From Candidatus Zixiibacteriota bacterium (GTDB lineage: Bacteria > Zixibacteria > MSB-5A5 > WJJR01): 5,488 bases of DNA. The translations under genes were made by a program, and so were the position numbers. Shown here one piece after another: positions 1 to 5,488 of this stretch (position 1 is its first letter; the number at the start of each line of letters is the position of its first letter). The stretch is from NCBI GenBank assembly GCA_020058315.1, contig JAGVEK010000420.1:1-5488 (forward strand). The letters are read 5' to 3'. Under the pieces are notes generated by a model. It was not told where the DNA came from, searched no databases, and worked only from the letters and a program-made list of their open reading frames with translations.

Positions 1-5
1 AGGGG
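1..5 (+). promoter_or_regulatory. Ribosome binding site of the CBS-domain gene
   Basis: AGGGG lies 7 nt before the ATG at 13, a normal Shine-Dalgarno position. It supports that start codon. The promoter lies outside the window to the left. Confidence 0.6.
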
Positions 6-12
6 TACCCAA

Positions 13-456
13 ATGCCGAAGATCAGGAGCCTCCTTGACACCAGCCGAACACTGCATTGGATCGCCGCCGACAGTTCGGTAATGGATGCGGTGAAGATCA
101 TGGTCCAGCGAAATGTCGGCGCTCTGCCTGTACTGGAAAACGACCGGCTGGTCGGGGTCTTCTCGGAGCGGGACTTGATGAAACGGGTGATCGTGAAGGG
201 CCTTGACCCATCACAGGTCACAGTCGCATCCGTGATGGCCACCGACATGATCACCGCCGACATCAACGACGATCACGCGACATGCTTAAAGAAGATGACC
301 TCCCGGCAATGCCGTCACCTCCCGGTAATCGACAACAACAAGCTGGTCGGCTTTCTCTCGGCCCGCGATCTGATGACGAGCGAGGTCGAGGGAAAAGAAC
401 TCGAGATCAAGTCACTCACCGACTACATCTACTACGTTCCACCGACACCCCAATAG
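13..456 (+). CDS. Two-CBS-domain protein
   Basis: This 147-residue protein is almost entirely a tandem CBS pair (Bateman module). CBS1 spans about residues 16-60 and contains GALPVLEND and GVFSERDL (48-55). CBS2 spans about 78-122 and contains RHLPVIDNNK and GFLSARDL (113-120). The linker has SVMATD (73-78), typical of the family. Such stand-alone modules are soluble cytoplasmic proteins that bind adenine nucleotides and usually regulate a partner; no catalytic domain is fused here. The short tail with YIYYVPP (139-144) resembles the end of many free-standing CBS proteins. The start is supported by AGGGG 7 nt upstream, and the gene ends in TAG. It is the only plus-strand gene and converges on its neighbour, so its partner cannot be guessed from context. 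The family call is secure; ligand and target are unknown. Confidence 0.93.
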   Translation: MPKIRSLLDTSRTLHWIAADSSVMDAVKIMVQRNVGALPVLENDRLVGVFSERDLMKRVIVKGLDPSQVTVASVMATDMITADINDDHATCLKKMTSRQCRHLPVIDNNKLVGFLSARDLMTSEVEGKELEIKSLTDYIYYVPPTPQ

Positions 457-462
457 GCTCAC

Positions 463-483
463 CCGGGCGTCGGCAGGGCCCGG
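463..483. terminator. GC-rich inverted repeat just after the CBS gene, possible terminator
   Basis: CCGGGC (463-468) pairs perfectly with GCCCGG (478-483) around a 9-nt loop, starting 6 bp after the stop codon of the CBS gene. The position suits a terminator between converging genes. No T-run follows on either strand, so this is not a canonical intrinsic terminator. The call rests on position and stem only. Confidence 0.3.
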
Positions 484-538
484 ACACTTGCGAAGGTGGA
501 TCTTGCTTCTTGTGCCCTCGGATGACTGTGCATGGACC

Positions 539-554
539 TGGCTTGAAAGTTGCC
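539..554 (+). promoter_or_regulatory. Sigma-54-like -24/-12 element (isolated match)
   Basis: TGGC (539-542), a G at 545 and TTGC (550-553) fit the sigma-54 consensus, with the required 10-nt spacing between GG and GC. Transcription would start near 565 and run to the right, antisense to the 3' part of the minus-strand gene at 622-1458. No plus-strand gene lies downstream and no activator site was recognised. The match could be chance. Confidence 0.2.
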
Positions 555-575
555 GCAGGGAGCAACCATCCCGAG

Positions 576-592
576 CCGTGATCGGGTCACGG
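576..592. terminator. Inverted repeat downstream of the arginine-rich protein gene
   Basis: CCGTGA (576-581) pairs with TCACGG (587-592) across a 5-nt loop, about 30 bp past the stop codon of the minus-strand gene. It could be part of that gene's 3' end. There is no T-tract, so the terminator role is weakly supported. A shorter repeat, GTTGC/GCAAC, lies at 549-566. Confidence 0.25.
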
Positions 593-621
593 TGAAGCGT
601 AATCTCGCAGCGAGGCGGTGA

Positions 622-1458
622 TCAGGCCTGACCAGTTGCCGACGGCTGGGCGGGCGTCCCCTGCGCTCCATCGCCGCGTCCGCCCCGGCGTCGCCGGAAG
701 AAGCCGCGACGGCGGTGCCGACCCTTGGATCCGGTTCGCTCATTCTCTCCACTTTGGGCCTTGGGGGAAGTTCCCTGCGATGGAGGAGCCGGGGTCTTGT
801 TTGTCGAATTGTCCCGCGGCGGTTGCTGGCGTCGGTTGCCCTCAGCGAGCTGGGCAGCCGGACGCACCTGAGCCTGCGGCTGCTTGGGTTTCTTCGCCTG
901 CGGTGCCCGGCTGCGTTCTGGCTGGGCCACCGGCAAGGGCTTTTCGCCCGACTCCCTGAGAAAACGATCGAGGAAGTCCGGCGAGAGCCCGACCAGCCTC
1001 TGCTTGAGGTCCTCGATCAGAGCATCATGCCCGTCGGTGTCAAAGGATCGGACGTATTGGCGAAACGATCCGTAAATTTGTCTGATCCGCCAGAAGGCAT
1101 CAGCCCAGACCTGCAAATCGTCCGCCCGCCTCTCCAATCGAGACGAAAACTCTCCGCCAACGGACGAGATCGCATCCGCCAGTTCTGCCGGTGAAAGATG
1201 TGCCAGCCGGGTAAGATTCAGACCGGACAGCGCCTGCACTCCGCGCGGCCACTCGGTGTCGAAATTGCTGAGCCCGCCAGATTCGAGCAGGACCCGGGAT
1301 AACAGCAGTTCAAAAAACGCCCCATCCAAGCGAGGACGCTCACCCTTCACCAGATACCGGAAGGGAGAATCCTCTTTGGCCTTCAATGACCCCAGATCGA
1401 CTGCGGTGGTATCCACCGCCAAGGGCAGTCGCTGGGTTTGTTTTCCATTGCGTCCCAT
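622..1458 (-). CDS. Unrecognised protein: helical domain plus disordered Arg-rich tail
   Basis: I do not recognise this family. From the ATG at 1458 it is 278 residues. Residues about 42-170 look like a compact helical domain with regular hydrophobic spacing and several Trp and Tyr residues (W70, W118, W123, Y129, Y135). Residues 173-278 are low-complexity, rich in Pro, Gln, Ala, Ser and Arg, and contain the basic patch RHRRRGFFRRRRGGRG (247-262), like RGG-type RNA- or DNA-binding tails. The segment GLSPDFLDRFLRESG (157-171) vaguely resembles a helix-hairpin-helix of DNA glycosylases, but no catalytic residue can be assigned. The frame also opens at an ATG at 1497, but no ribosome binding site precedes it and its 13 extra codons coincide with a strong promoter, so 1458 is preferred. 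No signal peptide or membrane segment is visible. A nucleic-acid-related role is inference only. It is probably monocistronic. Confidence 0.75.
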   Translation of the reverse strand: MGRNGKQTQRLPLAVDTTAVDLGSLKAKEDSPFRYLVKGERPRLDGAFFELLLSRVLLESGGLSNFDTEWPRGVQALSGLNLTRLAHLSPAELADAISSVGGEFSSRLERRADDLQVWADAFWRIRQIYGSFRQYVRSFDTDGHDALIEDLKQRLVGLSPDFLDRFLRESGEKPLPVAQPERSRAPQAKKPKQPQAQVRPAAQLAEGNRRQQPPRDNSTNKTPAPPSQGTSPKAQSGENERTGSKGRHRRRGFFRRRRGGRGDGAQGTPAQPSATGQA

Positions 1459-1464
1459 GGGATT

Positions 1465-1493
1465 ATTATAACCCAATATCTGGAGGATGGCAA
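1465..1493 (-). promoter_or_regulatory. Sigma-70 promoter giving a predicted leaderless transcript
   Basis: On the minus strand, TTGCCA (1493-1488; 5 of 6 consensus bases) is followed by a 17-nt spacer and a perfect TATAAT (1470-1465). Six bases separate the -10 box from the ATG at 1458, so the usual start point is the A of that ATG. This explains the missing Shine-Dalgarno sequence and argues against the longer reading from 1497. Hexamers and spacing are seen directly; the start point is inferred. Confidence 0.75.
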
Positions 1494-1630
1494 CCATTCA
1501 AGAGGGGCGGACCGGTGGACGCTAACAGGCCGTGGCTGTCCAGTAGCCTTGGAAGAATGAAATGGCCCTGAACGCTGCCACTGGCAAAATGCGCAATATT
1601 CTGAAGCCGACCGGCCGAATCTGGTGCGGA

Positions 1631-1651
1631 CAGGTGGCTTAAAGCCATCTG
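1631..1651. repeat. Stem-loop in the gap between motB and the arginine-rich protein gene
   Basis: CAGGTGGC (1631-1638) and GCCATCTG (1644-1651) form an 8-bp stem, with one G-U pair in plus-strand RNA, around the loop TTAAA. It lies about 90 bp beyond the end of motB and could mark the 3' end of the motAB transcript. However, the minus-strand version carries an A-C mismatch and no T-run follows. The rest of the gap (about 1498-1736) shows no convincing gene. Confidence 0.25.
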
Positions 1652-1736
1652 CCTTCACTTCTGATGTCTGATGCCAGCGCACAACCGGGGAGGCCACTTG
1701 ACGGGGCGGCGATTCAACTGCCGCACCCTGCGAAGC

Positions 1737-2588
1737 TCACGGAAGTTCTTTCCCTGCGAGTTTGTCGCGCTCGCTCATGTCGATGGGTGTGAAGTTCTCG
1801 CGCGAGAAGCTGTTCATGACAACGATGGCAATTCGGCGATTGCCTGCATCTTCCGGGCGGTCAAGATATCGCGGACGAGTGTCCGCAAACCCGCGAACCA
1901 CGGTGATTCTGGAGGGATCAACTCCGTTTTGCTCAAGGATGCGTCGCGCCGAATTGGCACGGTCTGCGGACAATTCCCAATTCGAATAGCTTTTTCGGTT
2001 GACGTATTGCTTGCTGTCGGTGTGCCCTTCCAAGGCGACCTTGTATCCGAGAGGACCGATTTGACTGGCGATCATCGTGACCGCGTGGACTCCCTCGCCC
2101 GATAGTTGAGCGCTGCCCAACCCGAAGAAGGTCGAGTCCCCTGATTCCATCAACTGAATGCGAAGCCCCTCATCGGTGACCTCGATCTCGACCAGTTTGG
2201 AGAGTTCGCCCAGACCGCTTTCTCCCTGCAGGGCTCTGGACAACTCATGGGCCTTGGACTGCAGCTTCTCCCGGACCTCTTTTTCCTGCTTGCGGCGGTA
2301 CTCCTCGGCTTCTTTCGCGGCCTTGGGAGGAGAAATCGCCCCGGATGACCCCTCAAGGACGCTGCTTCCCGCTTTATCCGCAAAGCCCACCGGGTCACGA
2401 AAATACCCGCCCACTCCGGCTTTGACCTTATCGCTCTGATTGACCAGCCACATGACCAGGAAGAACGCCATCATCGCGGTCACGAAATCGGCGTAGGCAA
2501 CCTTCCAGGCACCGCCATGATGCCCCTCATGACGACCGTGCTTCTTTACAACGATTACGGGCGCTTCGTTTTCTTTTGCGGATTCCAT
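1737..2588 (-). CDS. motB: Flagellar motor stator protein MotB
   Basis: MotB anchors the ion-conducting stator to peptidoglycan and carries the proton-binding aspartate. This 283-residue protein (E. coli MotB is 308) has the family layout. A short basic cytoplasmic N-terminus includes VIVVKKHGRH. A single membrane helix at about 30-50 contains AYADFVTAMMAFFLVMWLV, with D34 equivalent to the essential E. coli D32. A plug-like segment follows at about 53-66 (DKVKAGVGGYFRDP). A charged periplasmic linker spans about 87-120, and an OmpA-like peptidoglycan-binding domain about 133-258, with EGHTDSKQY (187-195), NWELSADRAN (203-212) and NRRIAI (250-255). The gene starts 21 bp after the motA stop codon, so the two are surely cotranscribed. 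Only a weak AGG lies before the ATG, perhaps indicating translation coupled to motA. The close match to the E. coli helix favours proton over sodium use (inference). Confidence 0.97.
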   Translation of the reverse strand: MESAKENEAPVIVVKKHGRHEGHHGGAWKVAYADFVTAMMAFFLVMWLVNQSDKVKAGVGGYFRDPVGFADKAGSSVLEGSSGAISPPKAAKEAEEYRRKQEKEVREKLQSKAHELSRALQGESGLGELSKLVEIEVTDEGLRIQLMESGDSTFFGLGSAQLSGEGVHAVTMIASQIGPLGYKVALEGHTDSKQYVNRKSYSNWELSADRANSARRILEQNGVDPSRITVVRGFADTRPRYLDRPEDAGNRRIAIVVMNSFSRENFTPIDMSERDKLAGKELP

Positions 2589-2609
2589 GCGGCGCCTGTC
2601 CGGTGATGA

Positions 2610-3467
2610 TCAGCCCTTGGTCGCGCGGCAGGCTTCTTCCAGCTCGGTGAATCCGGGCCGGACATCGCTGTAGATCGAACGGCGGGCAAACTCGACGGCA
2701 ATCGCTGCCACACAGCCCTTGTGAAAAGCGAGGAGAACCTGCTTGAGCGCGATAAAGTAGCGTCCGTTTTCTTCGGCCTTGCCCGCCAGGTTGTTCGCGA
2801 GTGGCTGGACAAATCCATAGGACAATAGAACGCCGAGAAATGTCCCGACCAGCGCGGCACCGACTTTCTCGCCGATCTCCTCGGCGGGACCATCGATCGC
2901 ACCCATCGTGATTACGATCCCGAGGACTGCGGCGACAATCCCCAGACCGGGGAGAGAATCGCCGGTGACCATCAGAACCTTGGACGGCTTTGTGCTCTCT
3001 TCGTGATGCGTCTCGAGATCGCCATCCATCAGGGCTTCCAGATCATGCGCCTGAACTCCAGAACCTGAAATGATCAATCTCATGGTGTCGGACAGAAAAC
3101 TCACCGCATGATGGTTATTCGCGAAACTGGGATACTTGCTGATGATGGCACTGGATTCCGGGTGCTCAATATGTCCCTCGAGAGCCATAATTCCATCCCG
3201 TCGCGCCACGGTGAGGAGTTCGTAGAGCATGGCGAGCAGATCCAGATAGTCTTTCTTGGTCGGACCGCTCTTCGGGAGACCGGCGAGCTGCGAGATCATC
3301 GTCTTCAGGATCTTGGGACCACTGCCAATGAGGAGCGCCCCGCCCGCAGCGCCTCCAATGATGAGAAACTCGGCAGGCTGGAAGAGGACCAGCATCGTTC
3401 CCCCCTCCCAGAGGTACCCGCCTATGATGGCAGCAATCACAACACCGATACCGATGAACGCGATCAA
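2610..3467 (-). CDS. motA: Flagellar motor stator protein MotA
   Basis: MotA is the inner-membrane stator subunit that couples ion flow to torque on rotor protein FliG. From the TTG at 3467 it is 285 residues, close to the E. coli 295. It has four membrane helices (about 1-20, 32-49, 168-190, 201-223) and a large cytoplasmic loop between the second and third. Key residues match E. coli: R89 and E97 in ARRDGIMALEG (charges that interact with FliG), P173 in GDSLPGLGIV and P222 in YGFVQPLA. The C-terminus has EFARRSIYSDVRPGFTELEE, typical of the MotA1 type. The frame also opens at a TTG two codons earlier (3473), but GGGGAG would then be almost adjacent; it lies 7 nt before the TTG at 3467, so that start is preferred. 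The next gene is motB. The 140-bp upstream gap suggests its own promoter, but no clear sigma-28 or sigma-70 site was found. Confidence 0.97.
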   Translation of the reverse strand: MIAFIGIGVVIAAIIGGYLWEGGTMLVLFQPAEFLIIGGAAGGALLIGSGPKILKTMISQLAGLPKSGPTKKDYLDLLAMLYELLTVARRDGIMALEGHIEHPESSAIISKYPSFANNHHAVSFLSDTMRLIISGSGVQAHDLEALMDGDLETHHEESTKPSKVLMVTGDSLPGLGIVAAVLGIVITMGAIDGPAEEIGEKVGAALVGTFLGVLLSYGFVQPLANNLAGKAEENGRYFIALKQVLLAFHKGCVAAIAVEFARRSIYSDVRPGFTELEEACRATKG

Positions 3468-3474
3468 AGTCAAT

Positions 3475-3480
3475 CTCCCC
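3475..3480 (-). promoter_or_regulatory. Ribosome binding site deciding the motA start
   Basis: GGGGAG on the minus strand lies 7 nt before the TTG at 3467 but only 1 nt before the TTG at 3473. The spacing favours the inner TTG as the motA start. No ATG or GTG alternative lies at a suitable distance. Confidence 0.6.
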
Positions 3481-3615
3481 GACTGGCCAACCAGCCAATC
3501 GTTACCACCTGTAGGAGATATCGTCAGATCGGCAGGCGTCTGTAGGGTTGGAACACTGCGATGAGGGGCTGGTGACCGCCCGCGGAATCACCGGGAACCG
3601 GGTGGCACAATCGTC

Positions 3616-4377
3616 CTAACTGCGAGAGGCTGCCTGGGGACCCAGGATATTGAGGAAATTTTGGAACAATTCGAGCCCAGGCCACTGACGTTGCCTGACA
3701 TCCTGATGCTGCTCGATCCAGCGAGGCACGAGGGGGATCGGGATCAGGCACGGTGGGGTGCCGGTTAGCTCGGCCGTGAGCCGGGCCAGTGGAACTGTCA
3801 GCGGCAGAGGCATCGGAACCTTGGTGATGTCATTCGCGACCGGATCAACGCAGAGGTCCGCGGGAGTTGTCACGTTGTATTCGCGGCAGACGACCGGGCG
3901 GTGCAGATGGATACTGCAGGATTCGTCAACGAGAAACGGGCAGGGCAAACCCAGGAGAAAGTACTTGCGGGCGATCGGGAGGACAACTTCATCTTTGTGC
4001 ACAGGGTCCATCAACTCGTCGATCATCTGCTGCCGTTCCAGTTCGTTTACGATTCTCTCGATGCGTGACATGACTTCCGCCCGATGGGGTGGTTCGAACG
4101 AATCGATCAAATCCATCAGATAGAACGCCTCGGGCGGAGAGGCCGCCACCATGTGACAGCAGCACGCACCGCATCCGGCGCGACACGAGATCCGACGCCC
4201 CGCCTTCTCTTCGCGGCCTGCGGCCTGTGCCACCAGCACATTGGTCAGTTCATAGGCCGTGGGCACCAGTTCCGCCAGACGCATCGGGCCGGTGTCGACC
4301 GAGACTTTGCCACGCAGCACGCCTTCGGGGGTGGTCAGCGTGACGGACATGAGGGCGACGGGACCGCTGTCAGTCAT
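3616..4377 (-). CDS. YkgJ-family cysteine-cluster (CxxCxxCC) protein
   Basis: This 253-residue soluble protein belongs to the YkgJ / zinc-iron-chelating family (PF03692 type). It contains ISCRAGCGACCCHM, with cysteines at 65, 69, 72, 73 and 74. Further in it has LPCPFLVDESCSIHLHRPVVCREY, with cysteines at 146, 154 and 164, and then C176 and C210. This is the family signature: an N-terminal cysteine cluster, then CPFL...CxIxxxRPxxCRxY. The cysteines are thought to bind zinc or an iron-sulfur cluster; the function is not established. An extra N-terminal region (about 1-60) of short beta-like segments and the PMRLAELVPTAYELTNVL stretch precede the cluster. AGGA lies 7 nt before the ATG. The gene follows the DUF6484-like gene by about 60 bp on the same strand, so it probably belongs to that secretion-associated operon. 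No signal peptide is visible. The family call is firm, the role unknown. Confidence 0.9.
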   Translation of the reverse strand: MTDSGPVALMSVTLTTPEGVLRGKVSVDTGPMRLAELVPTAYELTNVLVAQAAGREEKAGRRISCRAGCGACCCHMVAASPPEAFYLMDLIDSFEPPHRAEVMSRIERIVNELERQQMIDELMDPVHKDEVVLPIARKYFLLGLPCPFLVDESCSIHLHRPVVCREYNVTTPADLCVDPVANDITKVPMPLPLTVPLARLTAELTGTPPCLIPIPLVPRWIEQHQDVRQRQWPGLELFQNFLNILGPQAASRS

Positions 4378-4437
4378 TGGGTCATCCTGGGATCAACGCG
4401 AATCTGCCCAGGTTGGGCTGAAACAGAACACGCCGAT

Positions 4438-5031
4438 TCAGTTGAGTTTGACTGTTCTGCCTTCGACAACGACGTCGTCATGTGCAACGATTCTTACTTC
4501 GCCCCGGGCCGCACTCAGATCCACACTGCGAGCGCTGACTCTGAATCGGCCTGGGATCTCAAGGTTGACATCGCCGGTGAGCAACCGGACGACAGGTCCG
4601 CCGTCACCCTGATAAATCTCTATCAGGCGCTGTCCGTCGCGCGAATCGACGCGCACAGATTCATCCTGCTTCAGCGTAACAGCCGGACCGGGCAGTAACT
4701 GAGATGCCGGTCGCATCGCAAAACCGTCGATCACACCGATGACGATGGGCTCAGGCCAATTCGACGGTTGCTCCACGAGAACCCGGTCGCCCTTGCGAAC
4801 TGTCAGGCTGTGGACGCAGGGCAACCACGCACGGCAACACAATCCCCTTGAATCCTGCCATAACACGCGAACGCGGCCGACAAGCGTGGGGTGGTCGGCA
4901 TCTTCACATTCTCCGACAAACGGACCCCGGGCTGGCTCAAGCCGCTGTTGCACGGACACGGCCGGAATCAACTCATCCACAGAAGATCCCCGGTCCCCGC
5001 AGACAATTTCATCCACTTCCTGATTGAACAT
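4438..5031 (-). CDS. DUF6484/DUF3540-like T6SS-associated protein, possible mini-spike
   Basis: This 197-residue protein resembles the small DUF6484/DUF3540 proteins found near T6SS genes. After a variable N-terminus (1-45), residues about 48-103 have the outline of the OB-like domain of phage gpV/gp5 and VgrG: TLVGRVRVLW, then RAWLPCV, GDRVLVEQP and PIVIGVIDGF. Residues about 115-197 are short alternating beta repeats (VNLEIPG, FRVSARSVDL, VRIVAHDDVVVEG) ending in GRTVKLN, like the rising beta-helix after the OB domain in spike proteins. There is no signal peptide or catalytic motif; two Cys pairs or singles (C65, C66, C72) sit in the OB-like part. AGGGAG lies 7 nt before the ATG. The gene overlaps the DUF2169 gene by 23 bp, implying translational coupling and shared function. 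The family assignment comes from pattern recognition, not a search; the spike role is inference. Confidence 0.65.
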   Translation of the reverse strand: MFNQEVDEIVCGDRGSSVDELIPAVSVQQRLEPARGPFVGECEDADHPTLVGRVRVLWQDSRGLCCRAWLPCVHSLTVRKGDRVLVEQPSNWPEPIVIGVIDGFAMRPASQLLPGPAVTLKQDESVRVDSRDGQRLIEIYQGDGGPVVRLLTGDVNLEIPGRFRVSARSVDLSAARGEVRIVAHDDVVVEGRTVKLN

Positions 5032-5488
5032 CTTTCTTCTCCCTGTTTGCTTCAGCCGTCGCTACGAGTTCTTTGACCGTCGGCGGCGCCTGATAGTGAA
5101 TCGGAGCATCTCCATTGACAAAGATTGAAATGGGGATGTGCTTGTGGATGCCGGGCATGAAGACACGCGGCAGATCGCAGTTCGCTGCCCAGACCATTGT
5201 AAGTCTCTTCTCCGCCGGATGACAGACGATACTGTGCAGGCGGGACAAAACCCTCGTCCGCTTGCCCTCAATGTCGATCTCGATCGATGGGGTGGCGCCA
5301 GGCAGTTCGAATGCGAGAGTCGGTTCGGAAGGGTTCATGCCATGGATCATGACAGGCTCGTTTCCCTTCAGGCCGCTCAAGACCAAACCGTATGAACCCT
5401 CTTGAAAGAATGCATCCAGTGATTGCTCATCCTCACCCCGTGCCTGCAAGTGTGTACGGTAGCCGTGCGCAAGGAAGCCGCGCTTGAC
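5009..5488 (-). CDS. DUF2169-domain protein, C-terminal part (cut by window edge)
   Basis: The frame is open through the right edge, so only the last 159 codons are present; the true start lies outside the window, and an internal TTG at 5449 is not a credible start. The visible part matches the C-terminal half of DUF2169 proteins (usually some 300 residues or more): LSGLKGNEPVMIHGMNP, FELPGATPSIEIDIEGKRTR, LHSIVCHPAEKRLTMVWAA, and near the end IPISIFVNGDAPIHYQAP. DUF2169 proteins sit in T6SS effector loci and are thought to act as adaptors or chaperones that load effectors or PAAR-like tips onto the spike; an Agrobacterium member stabilises its cognate DNase effector. The gene ends inside the DUF6484-like gene (23-bp overlap), so the two are one operon. 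The hydrophilic tail GSG-terminated segment after residue 140 is likely flexible. Confidence 0.8.
   Translation of the reverse strand, partial: VKRGFLAHGYRTHLQARGEDEQSLDAFFQEGSYGLVLSGLKGNEPVMIHGMNPSEPTLAFELPGATPSIEIDIEGKRTRVLSRLHSIVCHPAEKRLTMVWAANCDLPRVFMPGIHKHIPISIFVNGDAPIHYQAPPTVKELVATAEANREKKDVQSGSG

Noticed and set aside
1383..1697. 104-codon minus-strand frame across the gap upstream of the arginine-rich protein gene
   Set aside because: It starts at GTG without a ribosome binding site, runs through the sigma-70 promoter into the neighbouring gene in another frame, and resembles no known protein.
1671..2105. 144-codon plus-strand frame
   Set aside because: It is antisense to motB, whose identity is certain. 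No domain or start signal supports it.
3481..3545. Possible sigma-28 flagellar promoter before motA
   Set aside because: GCCGAT occurs on the minus strand, but the base pattern around it departs from GCCGATAA and no TAAA lies 15 nt upstream.
3589..3604. Imperfect 16-bp palindrome between the ykgJ-type gene and motA
   Set aside because: CACCGGGAACCGGGTG has an internal G-G mismatch and an A-A centre, no T-run follows, and it matches no operator I know. It is compatible with chance in GC-rich DNA.
4406..4418. Short hairpin GCCCA-GGT-TGGGC in the gap before the YkgJ-type gene
   Set aside because: A 5-bp stem with no T-tract is too weak to call a terminator, and the genes on either side appear to be one operon.
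4084..4698. 204-codon open frame on the plus strand
   Set aside because: It lies antisense across the YkgJ-type and DUF6484-like genes, has no ribosome binding site or recognisable domain, and its product has a composition typical of a shadow frame.

Overview
The window looks like chromosomal DNA of a moderately GC-rich, flagellated, Gram-negative-type bacterium. The evidence is a MotA/MotB stator pair, a DUF2169 protein of the kind found at type VI secretion (T6SS) loci, Shine-Dalgarno-led genes and TTG start codons. The phylum cannot be fixed from the sequence. MotA and MotB read much like the proteobacterial stators, but the accessory genes would also suit Planctomycetota or Myxococcota. 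There is no rRNA, tRNA, CRISPR array, transposase or integrase in the window.

Layout: only the first gene (13-456) is on the plus strand; it encodes a compact two-CBS-domain protein. It converges on a minus-strand gene (1458-622) for an unrecognised protein with a helical N-terminal domain and a long, disordered, arginine-rich tail. The 165-bp gap between them holds several GC-rich inverted repeats and an isolated sigma-54-like sequence. The unrecognised gene has a near-consensus sigma-70 promoter placed so that transcription should begin at the A of its ATG, which predicts a leaderless mRNA. A 240-280 bp non-coding stretch separates it from the motAB pair (motA 3467-2610, TTG start; motB 2588-1737), whose key stator residues are all present.

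Upstream of motA, after a gap of about 140 bp, is a second minus-strand cluster in the order DUF2169-family protein (cut by the right edge), small DUF6484/DUF3540-like protein (5031-4438), YkgJ-type cysteine-cluster protein (4377-3616). The first two genes overlap by 23 bp and the third follows after about 60 bp, so they are probably one operon. DUF2169 proteins act in T6SS effector or PAAR loading. The small second protein has the outline of a miniature gp5/VgrG spike: an OB-like segment, then short beta repeats. The metal-binding-type cysteine-cluster protein is the unexpected member.

The most interesting points are the secretion-accessory module with its built-in cysteine-cluster protein, the mini-spike reading of the small protein, and the leaderless gene for a possibly nucleic-acid-binding protein of unknown family.
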